Shown: positions 12,750 through 24,995 of the stretch, in pieces | How positions within the stretch are numbered: position 1 is the stretch's first letter | Layout of the letters: each line of letters starts with the position of its first letter | Assembly (NCBI GenBank): GCA_013368445.1 | Contig: JAACJO010000006.1 | Location: 1,302,001-1,366,000, forward strand | Length of the DNA: 64,000 nucleotides | Direction of reading: 5' to 3' | From: Leucocoprinus leucothites | Taxonomy: Eukaryota > Basidiomycota > Agaricomycetes > Agaricales > Agaricaceae | Notes under the pieces: model-generated | The model's database searches: none | The model's input: the letters and a program-made list of their open reading frames with translations, nothing else | What the model was told of the DNA's origin: nothing | Translations under genes and position numbers: made by a program

Positions 12750-15700
12750 CTACACATTCCCAGATAAGGTGCCTTTCAGTCTTCTATCACGACTGCTAGC
12801 ACCAATGGTTACACCAATCGCACCCTCTGGTCTCCTCCATCCTTGAGCAACTACATCCCAGATGCTTAGATCATATCTTGACAGAGGCAGAGACACTTTC
12901 TGGCTCTGCCCAGGTTTAATTACGGGAGTTGAATCAAATCCACGCAGAACTGAGGGCGGTTCGCCAGAGGATTGCGGGAAGTTGACGTAGAGTTGAGGGG
13001 TTTCTGCACCAGCGACGCTACCTGTGTTTTTGATAGTGAAGGACACCTCATAGGCAGGGCGATGAAGCCTACGAAAGTAGTCTTAGAGGGTCGCAGACAT
13101 GAATTGCGAAGTCAACTTACCAGGCAGCAGTAGAGCCTCCTTCAACCCTAGGACTTGCACTACCAGAATCCCATGCGTTAGCGGCGGCAGTATCGCCACC
13201 CCTCGCTGGGATTCGAGTGACAGACAAGCCTAAGTATTCAAACTTGGTATAACTCAATCCAAACCCGAATTCAAACCGAGGTTCGATGTTGTTCTGAAAG
13301 GCAGGTCAGTCTGACGATAGGTTAAAGACAATTGGAAGGGCCCACAGCGTCAAAGTGCCTATAATCAATCAGCAGACGGTCGTTGTATGGGACAGCGATA
13401 ACGTCGGGGATGCCATTCGCTGGTACAACTTGAGCGCCATAATCCTCAATGCGCTTGGCAATTGTATAGGGGAGCCTTCCAGAAGGATTCCAGTCTCCCC
13501 ACAGAACGTCTGCGATTGCGTTTCCAACCTCTTGTCCTGGAACACCGGCCCAAAGAACCTATGTAACAAGGTAAGATCGTGCCGTCCAAGAGGTAAGGAG
13601 TTACACACAGCAGTGACGTTAGGATGGTCGACCCAAGGCTCAACGATTATTGGGCCGACGCTATTAACGACAACGATGGTATTATTATTTTGAGCAGCCG
13701 CGGCTTGAACAAGAGCTTCTCCATTGCGCCATGCTGTGAGGTTTGTTCTGATAGTCGATTAACAGTAATGGAAATGGGTGGGTGGAGTTCCATAGAGTCA
13801 TTTAGTGCTTACCTGTCAGCTCCTTCACCGGAATCAGCGGAGATGAAAACAAGGGCAGCGCTCTTCTTTCTTGCGACGTTCCCGGCCCTTGCCACATTGA
13901 AGTCATCGAAGAACCAGAAGACGCTCGTGTGGTCTTCCCTCGCACGTCGTTGGATCGCTTCGCGGGGCTGGTAAATGCATGGTGAGGTGATGCCATACTA
14001 GAAGTACTAATACTCTTACGGTGACCAAATAGGTCATATTGGCGATTCCAGAGCCGGAACCCATGACGAGAACTCCATCTACGCCTCTCGTATTTCCAAG
14101 CTGATTTTCATTAGGACCCGAAATGCCTGGACCAGCATCACTACCAATGAGAACAAGACTTCGTGGCTTCTTGAGGGGGAGCGCGCCGTCAACGTTCTTT
14201 AACAATGCAATACTTGCTGCTCCGATTTCCCGTACGATCTTGTCGTGGTCGGCTTGTACATCAATATGTTCATTGAGAGCATCATTATCGGGATCGTTTG
14301 CGGCAAAGTTGACTGCTGGGAAGCTTGACGCGTCTTGGTGGGTGAAGTACCAGCCAGCAAGAATGCGAGTAGCTAGAAGCGAAAGTCAATGGAGGAAAAT
14401 CGCTTGTAATTGAAGTCGTACCCATGTCGTCAATCCGCGATTCGGGAATAGTTCCGTTGTTCACATAGGTGACAAGCGAGTTTGAGAAGAAGTGGTTGTC
14501 CGGCATCTCCATCTGAGCAAATCATCAGAACTGAAAAGCGAAGGATTCAGTCTGCGCTTACATCAAGACCCGTGGCGACGGACATTGTAGAGTGAGTTCT
14601 GGAAACTGAATGTAAGTTTGGTTGCGAGTGGCTTGACAGGGTTCCTTACGCTCCCCAATCAGACATAATATCTAGGAAGAATATGATATGTAAGATGCAG
14701 CAAAATGGACTCGGAACAGGCTCACATCCTCTAAAGCCAGTTTCAAATTTGACGATGCCGCTCAGGACATTCTCATTCTCGCATGCCCAAGTGCCATTGA
14801 TTAAGTCTGCACACGAGTTTAGACCATCACCTGGGAAAGCACTGAGGAACCCACTGTAGCTACACATAAGACTGGTTACGCCAGCCATGATGCTCCTCAG
14901 GAAAGGATGAGTATAAATTTCGTGTTGCGTTCGATCATCAACATCTGAGCTTGAGGTTGTGCGTTTGGTTTCCTGTTCGCTGAACCCAAGATGAGAAAAT
15001 TGTCTCAGGAAGAAGTATTTTGCACTGACTTGTCCACCAAGTGCTTAGCACAGGCTTGGACGCCCCCTTGCTGCATACCAAGGATGGTTTCATATGCGAC
15101 TTCTCCAGCCAGATAGGGATCTGCCCCAAAGCCTTCCCAGTTGCGTCCACCCTCAGCTACGCGTCCTAAGTTCATCATGGGTCCAAGGGCTACATTTACG
15201 CCTTTTCCAACATGTTCTTGGCCCATGGCTAAGCCACGAGCACGAATGAGCCGCCGGTTGAAGGTGGCAGCTGTATTGATCCCCGTTGGGAAACCCGTAA
15301 CGAAATCGGTCAAGCGAACGCCAAGAGGCGCATCCTGTTGACGACATTGAGCGCGAGATTAGAGGTCTGGAAAGTACTGTCCTGACCTCGAGACACAGAC
15401 CAGGCCAGCCACGTCCATCTATCGGTTCAATAGGTTGGATGTTACCCTGTCGAATGATACGTGAGTCACGTGCCGCTCGGTGGATTCAACCGCGGCTAGA
15501 CCTACCACACAACGTGAATTTCCTCCCACACCACTGGCAACACTGACTTTCTCCTCCAGCGAAAAAGAGGCAACCTATGCGGCAGAAAATGATATATTTG
15601 ATCAGGACATTACCGATATCACTCGATTGACACCATACTAGTGTTTACCTTAGCTTTTGCTTTCTTGTAAGCAGCGTCCCATGCTGGGCCGAAATCTGGT

Positions 15701-16133
15701 ATAATCAAGGACCCAACCTACGTCACAGTCAGCATCTTGCCTCCGAAAGGCTCGAAATGATACCAACCTCAGGTGGCTTGCTCGGATCTGTGGTTTCAAA
15801 AACGTCATGAACAGGCTGTTCAGATGGTACCGGGAAGGGGACAAAGGTCGTAGGAACAACTGGGGGCTGGATGATCGGTTCTGTAACCGAGGAGCTCGGC
15901 GTCGTAGCGATGGACGAAGCTGAGCTAGTGCTCAACAATGTCGACGAAGGAAGTGAGGCAGGTGAAGCAGACACGGCGCTGGAAGTGGATACGCTTGAGG
16001 ACTGTGGAGCTGAACCAGTGCCAGAGGACACATGCGCGGTGGAAGACGCTATAGTTGATGACGCAGGGCCACTCAGAGAACTGCTTGGAGCCGCAAGGGC
16101 AGCGGGGAATAATGCCAGCCAAAGGAGCCTCAT
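12750..16133 (-). CDS. Secreted beta-glucosidase, glycoside hydrolase family 3
   Basis: An extracellular enzyme that removes terminal glucose from beta-glucosides such as cellobiose. It starts at 16133 with a hydrophobic signal peptide ([15 protein letters not shown]), then about 100 residues very rich in Ser, Thr, Ala and Pro, probably an O-glycosylated linker. The GH3 N-domain follows ([57 protein letters not shown]) with the catalytic nucleophile Asp in IMSDWGA near 14660. The second GH3 domain has [19 protein letters not shown] and [10 protein letters not shown]...[22 protein letters not shown]. The C-terminal fibronectin-like domain ([20 protein letters not shown]) ends at 12750. About 14 introns are required. 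No stop disrupts the spliced reading where I followed it. No cellulose-binding module is visible; the Ser-rich segment sits where some secreted GH3 proteins carry linkers. Confidence 0.92.
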
Positions 16134-17325
16134 CGTCCTGACTAATGGTACGAGGACTGCATAATGAAAAACTTGTGCATCTTATATTGCCATCGTCCTC
16201 CCCGTATTGCGCAACCCATACGATACCATGCACAAACCTCTGTCAAGTTACTTCTATATTTCCACCGGCTCTTCCACTTCATCTAGCTCTTTCACTTTCA
16301 CTCTGTTCATCTGCCCTTACCTCCTGATCAAGGAAGAATAATTACCATCCCTCCAGAGCGCGAGCTTGACCAAGCTGGTCATTGCTCACCCACGGATTAC
16401 TAGCTTTCTACCTCATGGTCCCAGTCAATTCGCGTTCTATTGGCCAATGCTCGTCCGTAAAGGACGTCCTTAGTGCGACTGACAAATTCTACATCTCACG
16501 GCAGATAAATTATGTTCGAATGACCTGCTCACATGTGCCCACGAAGCCACTCCAAGGCAACATCGGATTGCTGACATGCGTTTGGGAGCTTCCTAGAAGG
16601 CGAACCTATTCTGCTCCAAAGACACTCTTAGAAATTCGTGACATTCGTCGGGTCCAGAGCCGAATTTCCATACGTAATCAGAATGTATGACATTCTGCAG
16701 GTGACACTAAGGGCGTCTAAACGCCACACTTTCCACATTTTACTTATGGCTACATTCTCAGTATAATACCAATGTGCGAGATGCTCTGGTTCCACCCACG
16801 GCGTTCTTTCCCACCAATGAGCTTCTGCGGTTCATAATTGCCTTTTTTGTGACCTGAACACTGGCAGCTCGGTATAAGCCGACTTATCGGACGACTACAG
16901 ACTTCGGAGCGTCTGTACCCTGGTCAAACTCCTACCTGCCACCTTGTAGGCTGACTAGTCTCATTGCCACGAAGCCACGCAAGGTGACTGTACCGAGATA
17001 TTTCGATGGTAATTTCTCGAATGAATTTCGATGCCTAATTCCTTCCAGCAGAATCCAACCCCTGATTCCAGATATGCCAAAGAGAGCAATTGAAAAGTAT
17101 TTTAACACTTGCATTCTCGTACAAGCAAGCTCAGATGTTTAGTACTAGTAGTGGTTCAATGTAATATATGGTGACCCTATTTCGATGCACCAGAACTCTC
17201 TGGATACCTAAGACTTTTATAGGAAGGATTCGACGTGGAAAGATGGCTAGACGAGCGCTTATCCGGCACTTAAAGGGCAGCCCGTAATATGCATCTTATC
17301 TCACCATCCAACTCATCCGCATCTA
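16134..17325. other. Intergenic region with a dispersed repeat
   Basis: This is the region upstream of the beta-glucosidase gene on one side and of BTB paralog 2 on the other. No gene was recognised. Its middle (about 16773-16960) is similar to a segment at about 22338-22545. Confidence 0.5.
16773..16960 (+). repeat. Dispersed repeat, copy 1
   Basis: The block with GCGAGATGCTCTGGTTCCAC, GCGTTCTTTCCCACC and GAGCTTCTG recurs in the same order, with mismatches and small gaps, at about 22338-22545. Similarity fades after a shared CTGTA-CCTGG block. No terminal repeats or coding capacity were seen, so the type of element is unknown. Confidence 0.6.
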
Positions 17326-18585
17326 ATGGCACAGATTGACACTGAAATTTCAAATGGATTTGACCGTGACGATCTGTACTACTTTGATGATGGTGATTGC
17401 GTGCTGCAGGTAGAGAATCGTCTCTTTAATGTGAGTGTTTCGGGCCATCGCGGCGATATACAATGGATTGGATTGATTTTCGCTCGTCGCTCAGCTCCAT
17501 CGTTTTATCCTTCGCCGAAACTCGGGATTCTTTCGAAATCTCTTTCTATTGCCCCAACAATTTCAGGATGAACAAGAGGGCACTGATCAGCGCCCGATCT
17601 TGTGCTATAATGAGTCTGTGGAGGCATTTCGAGCTTGGTGCTGGGTCTTATATGCAGGGTCAATCCATTGTTCCTCGCTTCTTGCATCTATTACTGATCA
17701 ACAGGATTGTTCAGTCTGCAGGAACTCGTGATGGAGCCAAGGAAGAGTGATAAATTCACAGAGACGGAATTCGTCCACATTGGGTCTCTCGCTCACAAGT
17801 ACGAGTGCGACACGATCGAGAAATGGGCAAGGCAAACATTGTGCACAAGACTGGGACGGTATCTACAACAGGCGCAACCTGAGCGCACAAACTCACTCCC
17901 ACCGGCGAGGTGCCTCGAGTACCTGATACAAACCTCGGCGAGGTGCGACTGGCCGACTATCAAGACAGCTGCTGAAGCTGTTTTGTTGAAGACCTGCACC
18001 CGTTGTACGGGCGTATCAAACTTAGTGGGCAGGCTACGAAGTGCAATCGATGTCGCTGATAGTCTCAACGACAAGACACTGAAAGCAAAGTTGTACTATA
18101 CTTTCTTGTGCTCTCTTGATTGGAACTCTTTTCCAAGTCGACGTCCTCTGGAGTATGATTTGCGGGAATACATGGTCCAATCCTCTCCCGAGCAAGTGCT
18201 CTGGGATTCTTCGGATACACTGACAGACGCTCAGAAACTCTGTATATACAGAGGATTTTTGACACTCACTTCTCTTCAAAAGCAGCTATACAACATACCC
18301 GGAGTGGATATGCCCTGCCAATGCAAGCACTTTTTGGCACTCCGCGATGACTGGGAGAGTGACGCACAAGAGGTAACGAATAGGGGATTTAGTTTCAAGG
18401 GTCCAAAGGAGTTCCTGGAGGAGATGAGGAGCGGTACGCTGAAAGGGTTCTCTACTGTCTGTAGCCCATGGTGTGGGGCGGCGCAAGCACGCAGATATGT
18501 GATTCAAACTTTGAAAGAGTTTGATGACATGTTGGTAGATATTTTTTGGCCCCGACCCAGTCACGGTAGCACTACTGAGGAATAA
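17326..18585 (+). CDS. BTB/POZ domain protein (paralog 2)
   Basis: Three exons, 17326-17430, 17495-17658 and 17715-18585, parallel to the other BTB paralogs. The BTB fold runs from DDLYYFDDGDCVLQVENRLF, through LHRFILRRNSGFFRNLF, to AFRAWCWVLYAG. It is followed by HIGSLAHKYECDTIEKWARQ and a tail with DTLTDAQKLCIYRGFLTLTS. Paired cysteines occur in PCQCKHF and VCSPWCG. The third exon uses the acceptor ttcag at 17714; an earlier acceptor gives the wrong frame. Like its paralogs it should be a protein-interaction adaptor of unknown partner. It is diverged from paralogs 3 and 4, which are close to each other. Confidence 0.85.
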
Positions 18586-19071
18586 TTACCAGTGTGGATA
18601 GGATGTACCCCCAAAGCCACTGTATTCATAATGCATGTGATAGGATTACTTTGACCGAAAAGACTGGCGATAACATGAGATTGCAAATGGGTGGACCTTC
18701 AAATTTGAGAAAAATGAAACTCATGTCATATACAGTAGATCTGGGAGATGGGGATCGCCAAGATGTACAGTATCTGATAGCGGTGATGGCCAATCACCAC
18801 CTACAGTAGCTCGAACCCAAAATACTACCTTCACGAGTCAAGTCACCATAATAATGCGGCACCTTGAAACGGGGGTGATAAGTTATAAGACAGCTAAACT
18901 TGAGGGGATGACTCTCAGGCCACCCCCGACGTTGCTTGGACACTTGAAGATGGAGATGGATCAAGCACTATACCTGGCTTGAACGTGGGCCTCTGGCGTC
19001 TATCTCATCATCAGAAGGACCAGTTAGGCCACTGCCAGTCTGCCTTTGTCCACCAATACGTCGCACTCAAG

Positions 19072-20379
19072 ATGGAGAACACCCCTCACCAGCTCGTCCG
19101 CGATGATCAATTCTACTTTGAGGACGGTAATTGCGTAATTCAAGTAGAGAACTGCCTGTTCAACGTGAGCGTGTTCTTCTATCGCTTTTGAATGCGATAA
19201 GTTCAATGAGGGCCTTAACGCTTTGATTTTTACCCCGAACTAGTTGCATCGGTTTATCCTCCGGCGAGACTCTACCGTCTTTCAGGATATGTTTTCAGCG
19301 TCCAGGTCGATTGAGGGCGATCCCGGAGCTGCAGTCGTTGAAGGAACCAGCGATGAACACCCGATTGTGTGTGATGACACTGCTGAATCGTTCAGGGCAT
19401 TGTGTAGGGTGCTATATGTTGGGTGAGTTCCGAAGTCTGCACTACAATTAATGTCTCGATAACCGTAAGACGGGATAGATTCAACGAGTTTGAAGCGGGC
19501 GTAGACAAAACCATTGCGAATTTCACCGTAGAGGAATTTGCCCATATCGCATCACTGGCTCACAAATACCAGTGTGAAAGGATAGAACCCTGGGCTCTTA
19601 ACCTGTTTGAGCGGAAATTGGGAGAGTTGAACGATGCTCGACAGCCTGGGGTCCCACTTTTGCCCGCGGAGACACTTGAATATTTCATCCGGACTTCAAT
19701 CAGGTGTGGATGGAGCGAGTCGCCTATTCGGGGGACGTCTGAAGATCTTTTGCTGGAGACGATTTCTCATCCGAGCGGGGACTCTTCTAATCCTGGACAA
19801 TCACAGCTTGAAGGAAGGAACTTGAGCGTCGTTCTCAAGTTTTCCGAAAGCATTGGGAGCAACGAGCTGAAAGCCAGAGGCTATCACACTTTCCTAGCTT
19901 CTGTGGGATGGTGCATAACCCCGCGGATTCGGTTCAGTCGACTCTTCGAAGTTCCAAACTACTATAATAAATTCCCTAACCGTACCATTGATTTGGATAG
20001 CCTGGGTGATGAAAAGGCTGTCCCGTTTCAGAAGTGGGATTCCCTTGGTGCTCTAACGGATGAGCAGAAAAACTGTTTGGTTCATGGTTTACAATTGCTC
20101 TCTGCTCTTCGTAGAGAGCTGCAAAGAGCCCCAAGGGTGAGTAGAAATTGTAGTTGTTCTTCCTTCCAGCGTCTCCAGGGACTTTGGGAACAGGCAGCGT
20201 TAGGGTTAGACAAACAGCTCGCCTTCGACGATCCGAAACTATTCCTTGGTGAGATGAAGAGAACGCTGGATTTCGCTTCACGATGTGGTTCTAGCTGTGG
20301 GGTTGGCCAAGTACAAGAGAGTATTGATCGATTTCTGAATAACTTTAACGCTTGGATCGCAGATATATTTTCGGGCTAA
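19072..20379 (+). CDS. BTB/POZ domain protein (paralog 3)
   Basis: Three exons, 19072-19164, 19244-19422 and 19479-20379, encode about 390 residues. The BTB fold starts at DDQFYFEDGNCVIQVENCLF, continues LHRFILRRDSTVFQDMF and SDEHPIVCDDTAESFRALCR, and is followed by HIASLAHKYQCERIEPWALN. The tail has LGALTDEQKNCLVHGLQLLS, a CSC pair and a CGSSC pair. Exon borders match those of the three other paralogs. Paralog 4 at 38902 is a near duplicate over its whole length, made by the segmental duplication. Both copies are open throughout, so both may be functional, unlike the RMD1 gene copied with them. Confidence 0.87.
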
Positions 20380-20525
20380 CCAAGTAGCAAAGATTCCCAA
20401 TATAATGTCACTCAATGAAATCAGTTGTGCCTAACGGTAATCCGAACTAATTAACCTGCACGCATCATGGTTTTGTGCCGCTCCTGAAATTCGTGAGAAG
20501 CCTCGTACCCAGTCGATGGCAGTAG

Positions 20526-20700
20526 GTGTCGCCTCAATACCTCCAAAGGTGCGGTTGGAGCCTCGTAGCAGCTTCAGAAGGAATACTGCTTGCTAAAACC
20601 CTCATCTCTTGGGAGGCGGGATTCTGGAGTATCAAGCAAGAGAGAAGGACTGAGTTGCCAGTGAAGGCTAGGGCCTACTATGCTTTCTATAGCGTCCCTT
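20526..20700 (+). pseudogene. Decayed BTB-family fragment
   Basis: Short pieces such as RCGW, ASEGILLAKTLIS and VKARAYYAF match the region after the BTB fold of the neighbouring paralogs, but the start, BTB fold and tail are missing and the frame is lost. It is a relic of a fifth family member. The same relic is found in the right duplication copy near 40330-40520, so it predates the duplication. Confidence 0.6.
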
Positions 20701-21005
20701 TCCGCCGGAAGGGTGGGCATCGCAAGCGACCTCTGTTCTTAGGCATTAGCTGACCCGAGGGAGCTTCTTGTGAAGACGAAAGTGTGGTTGGGGGCCGAGC
20801 CAAATTTAAGCGAGTGTGAAGTTTCAGAGTTTCGTTTAAATATTGATCTGTATCGAATTCCTGGATGTTAGTTTGGTGAACTTCGTTGTAGATTATATTT
20901 GTGGTGTACGGATATGATACAAGCTCGCAAAGTATATAATCGATAAGATTCGACAATGTAAAACGAAAAGAGGTTCGGACCCAGGTCGGGTTTACCGCCC
21001 GATTG

Positions 21006-22335
21006 ATGGCAGTGATGGACGAGTGGGACAATGAGGCCACAGGGTGCGTCGGTCCACCAAGGTCCTCAATGTCGCGTCCAGCCACAACAGAGACCAGTCT
21101 TCCACCTCGCAAGTCTCATCTCCAATCTCATGTCAGCAGACGCAGACCACCCACTCGCCTAGCCGCTCTCGGTACAAGTGGCCAGCGGCTTCCCGGTCCA
21201 TCATCTGTCATCGGCAAACGTCGAGCATCCGTCTCAGGACTCACTGCTACACCTAAAACACAACGTACATCTAAAACAACACACAAACTCGTCGTCTTAC
21301 CCTCTGCACCTCAAACAAGACCTTTAATACCCTCCGATGAAGAAGACCTGACATTGGGTGTCGTGACGGATGGTGGGATACGCGAGTACAAAAGTGAAGC
21401 GGAGAGGATGACAAAGGAACAGAGGAAACAGGTGGGTTTCAAGAGACTAGCGGCCTACTGTGTCGCAGAGTCGGTTAAAATGAAATTGCTAGCATCTTTC
21501 TTGAAACGAGAACATAATGTTGCTCCAAGAATATTTGATGAGGCCCTATACGCCGTATGTCTCTTCCTCCCTTTCCTGGCCCAATTTCGTTATTGACGCT
21601 TATCTCCTCTTCGTCACCCGTTCTCACACGCAGTGAGCCTGCTATTGCTGTATCTCTGCCCTCTGAGGCAGAGTCACTCAATCTGATGACCGATACACAA
21701 GTAGAGAGGCGAAGCCCTGTGCTGCTCTCGGAGACGGAACTTTGGACGGATAATGAGCTGAGACCAGAATCTGGTAGCCAGTGGCAAAGGCGACCAAAGG
21801 ATGCGTTCCTCCGTAACGCCACCACAACCAGAACCATCACCGATGAAACCAACCGAAGATGATATAGTCGAGGCTCTGTCCTTTGAATATGGCGTGGTTT
21901 TCTTCGGCTTAACTGAAGGTCAAGAAAGGGCCATTCTTGAAGACGTTGAAAATGCTGGCATAATGAAGAGGAAGATTAATGACGATGATTGGGAGATCGA
22001 GGAATGCTATCTCACGGTATGTGGCACATCTGAAAGTCTATTTTGGTATGCTCACAATTTCTGCCTTCGTGGTTTTTAGCATGATCTGTTCATCTCATGT
22101 CCACGAGTCTACAACGATTTCTCTAGTACATCTCCTTTTCTTATTTCTTACCTACCGGACTGACATGGTCTCACTTATGATATAGCACTTGAGTCTCGTT
22201 CACACCCTCTCAGACTCCTTATTGCCCATGCTCTCGCCCAATCAACCCTCCTCGCGCACTACGAAACTCGTGCCCAGCACGTTCTCTTATCCCCACAAAC
22301 CCTCGCTATCCCCCAACAACTAGCATCCACTGGGC
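21006..22335 (+). pseudogene. Truncated copy of an RMD1/DUF155 gene
   Basis: This is the left duplicate of the gene at 40819-43057. The first exon is intact, with FKRLAAYCVAESVKMKLLAS and REHNVAPRIFDEALYA. About 190 bases of the next coding exon (the YHLPLLPGYG part) are missing: intron sequence near 21590 joins directly to SSPVLTRSEPAIAVSLPSE. The middle (EYGVVFFGLTEGQERAILED, AGIMKRKINDDDWEIEECYL) is preserved, but the gene stops at LAIPQQLAST, losing the helical C terminus and membrane segment. A dispersed repeat follows at once. It is therefore a non-functional relic. Confidence 0.8.
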
Positions 22336-22337
22336 CG

Positions 22338-22545
22338 GTGCACGAGATGCTCTGATTCCACCCACCGCGTTCTTTCCCACCGCTGAGCTTCTGAGGTCCA
22401 TCCTTCTCAGTTCCCTTTTTTGTGTAGTTCGGGAGCTAATGAAGCAGTTACGGACATGTTGTGACTGCCGATACACTTGCGTACTCAGCTTGGTAATCTG
22501 TATCCTGGCCAAAATTTTATCTGCCTTACAAATTGGCCAATCGTC
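22338..22545 (+). repeat. Dispersed repeat, copy 2, abutting the truncated RMD1 copy
   Basis: Similar to 16773-16960 over roughly 200 bases (GAGATGCTCTGATTCCACCC, GCGTTCTTTCCCACC, GAGCTTCTGAGG). Its left edge coincides with the point where RMD1 homology ends, so it marks the breakpoint of the truncation. Confidence 0.6.
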
Positions 22546-22782
22546 ATCTCATGCAAGACGACGACGCGGCGTCAGTTGCAAAGAGGCTCACGGACTTTCT
22601 AGATGATAATCACCTAATAAATACGCTTCTCATTTGTTTCTGGAACTAGGCGAGAGGGGGCCCCGAGTGGACGAGAATGGAGTATGCCGAATAATTTGGA
22701 AAGAATCATATTGACAGGATATTCACTATTTAACAGCCAGTTGCATGACGACTGCTACTAACGGCCAAACAAGAATGTTGAG

Positions 22783-23950
22783 CTACATTCCCGGAGGTGA
22801 AGGTGGCATCTTAATTGCCCTCTGCAGGCAAACATGAAAAAAAACGCCTCTGGAAGGAAGGGAAAAACATACCGCTCTGGTCTTCCTCGCAAAAATGGGG
22901 GAGATCAGTTTCTGCAAAAGAGACCGTCTCAGCTTCTCGGACTGGAGGAAAGTCTCGTCGAATTCTTGCTTGGTTTTGGCATGTTCCTTCCGCAGGTACT
23001 CCTTTAGATGTGGGTCATTTGACCGTTCTACTTGTTTACGTAGAGATTCTAGATGCTTCTTCTTCTCCGCTAAAGTCCTTTGGAGGTCAGTATACAACGC
23101 TTTCCCTGCTTGTGTCTCGTTGAGCGCGATGTGTCGATCAACAGTCTCCTCTTGCAACAGGACCTCGCGCCTGGCGTTCAGACGTTTGTCAACAAGCGGT
23201 CTGACAACACGCCACGCTTCTTCAGAGTTAGCTTTCTTCAATGCATCGATCGACGAGCCTCTGTCGATCAGAGGTTTCCAATAGTTATCTCGGAGTTGCT
23301 GCACCCTCGATTCGCCTACACGGGATGCGTCTCCTCTCTCCCAAAATGTGGTAACCAGAATAACCCGGGACATCGCGACGTCGCCACACAGTTCTCCGAA
23401 CATGCGAAGATTCTTGTAAGGTGCACTGCCTATGCGGTTAGAGGTGATGCGATGTAGATAGATGATTCCGCTGAGCTTGATGCCACGCTTGTACCTGTCT
23501 TACGGTGCTGAGCTCGCTATTCTGAAGAGAAAAAAGACTGGACATACGTCTTCTTCAGCCATTCGTTGATCGATTCAAGGATCTCAAAGTCGGTCCTTCC
23601 GCTGTCGTCGAATCCAGGAGTATCAACAAAGACAATACTTCTCCGCGTGTCTTTGGGAAACGGCATTCGAATGGCTTCAATGCCCTGCGTTACCGAGCTC
23701 AACGTGTTCTTTGCCCGATTACCTTGTTGGCCTGTGAGGAGGTCAATGAACTACAGTTCATCAGCACCCTTCGGTTTCAGTGCTAGGAAACACTCTTACA
23801 TAGCTCTTTCCCGACCCAGTTGGTCCCATGAACCTGCACACACCACGTTAAGAGCGACGATGTAGATCTCGCTGGAAAAACGCACGCAACGACAATATCG
23901 CTTGGCCTAACTTGACTCGCAGACTCGACGACTTGCAGCTCCACCATCAT
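22783..23950 (-). CDS. Single G-domain P-loop GTPase with coiled-coil tail (GTPase A)
   Basis: A member of the mushroom-expanded G-domain family, distantly like AIG1/IRG GTPases. Starting at 23950 (MMVELQVVESASQ), spliced exons give the P-loop (G1) FMGPTGSGKSY, then FIDLLTGQQ, the G3 motif VFVDTPGFDD, the hydrophobic strand KLSGIIYLHRITSNR, and a G4-like VILVTTFWERG in the place of NKxD. A coiled-coil tail follows (LQRTLAEKKKHLESLRKQVE, LKEYLRKEHAKTKQEFDE). A last small exon (RAIKMPPSPPGM) ends at 22783. A close homolog in opposite orientation lies at 27949-29133, and the two are arms of an inverted duplication. The reading frame appears intact. GTP binding is inferred from motifs; the role is unknown. 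Confidence 0.85.
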
Positions 23951-24337
23951 TATGCACTGTAGCGGAAGTTAAAGATGAACGGGTTGACATGGGGTTGACG
24001 CTTTATCATCCATCCTGTGGATCACGAATGCCTGACCACTGTAAGGCGATGGACATGAGGATACCACAAGGCCATGTAGACTCCAACGGATATGGCTGAG
24101 GTTCAACTTGTGAAACAGGTCGAGCCCCGAAACTTGTCATTGCGGGGCATTGTTTTATTGGAAAGATCACACTTCTTAAGCATTATTCAAACGTTCACAG
24201 TCCACGTGCATGACTGGTGCTTCAGACAGCAGGGCTATGGTGCCTCAAAATATTAAAAGGTATTGTTATCCGATAATGCTAAACTTGTTTACCTTGTTGG
24301 GTCGTGCATGCCGTGGGCGTGCTATTGACAAATCGAT
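22783..24337 (+). repeat. Left arm of an inverted duplication
   Basis: GTPase A plus about 390 bases upstream of it are repeated in reverse at 27568-29133. The non-coding parts also match: the stretch ATGGACATGAGGATACCACA near 24051 is present in reverse complement near 27862, and GGGCGTGCTATTGACAAA near 24316 near 27574. The arms enclose 3.2 kb holding one double-GTPase gene. Confidence 0.8.
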
Positions 24338-24995
24338 CTTGCCGAGACTAGGGATCTGCCTGTATATCATCACGGTGATCGGCTTGCCCTAAGCGAAGCG
24401 AGAGGAGGGTTTCTCTGAAGGTGAACGATCGAACACGATCTTATTTCAAACGCCTGTAAACTAAATAACTGTGATAAAGCTATAGAATAATACAGTTTCA
24501 AGGGTTTGATGATCTTTGATAGAGTTCTAGAAACAATATATGATAGTCCTGTCCGGGGGGGGGGGGGGGGGCGCGATCGGGATATGCCTCGCATGATATC
24601 AGCAGTCTTCATTGCGAAATTGATAGCTGAGCTCGAACCCACCGAGCATTTAGCGGAATGGTCCCCTTCCCTTTAAGGGCTAGGTCGGGCGAGGGTGGCA
24701 TACAAGGTATTGTAATCCACGGTATAGGTCAGGTGAGTTTGAGTACAGGCGGGAGTGAACTAGATTGCGAATTGTGGAAAGGACAATTGAGCCAGGAGGG
24801 AAATACGCGTGTTAACTGAAGAGGTTCGAGTAGCATTCGCAGTGCAAAACAGAGGATCAAACAACTGCAGAGGGTTTGTGTGCTACGAGAGCTCAAATGT
24901 TAAATGTAGCAAAGTCAAGCAAGCTGCGGGTATTCAGGGATTGTGATAAACAAAGCATTTCCTGCGCTGGTGAGGTGACGGTAGGATAAGCTAGG
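23951..24995. other. Intergenic region with a poly-G run and a flank shared with 29.7-30.0 kb
   Basis: No gene is seen. Besides the inverted-repeat arm it contains a segment (about 24597-24960) similar to 29735-29995, which lies downstream of the kinase. That sharing places this DNA downstream of a former GTPase-kinase unit. Confidence 0.6.
24555..24571 (+). repeat. Poly-G homopolymer (17 bases)
   Basis: An uninterrupted run of G in otherwise mixed sequence downstream of a GTPase gene. It could be polymorphic in length or a sequencing artefact. Confidence 0.9.

Larger units (their letters stand above)
18735..22335 (+). repeat. Left copy of a direct segmental duplication (BTB + RMD1)
   Basis: This segment is collinear with about 38755-42370. 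The match starts in non-coding DNA upstream of the BTB gene, runs through the BTB gene, a decayed BTB fragment and most of the RMD1-type gene, including introns. The left copy ends abruptly inside RMD1 at CAACTAGCATCCACTGG, where the dispersed repeat begins. Confidence 0.85.

Noticed and set aside
24555..24571. G-quadruplex regulatory element
   Set aside because: A single homopolymer G run is as likely a slippage or sequencing feature; no spaced G-tracts are present.
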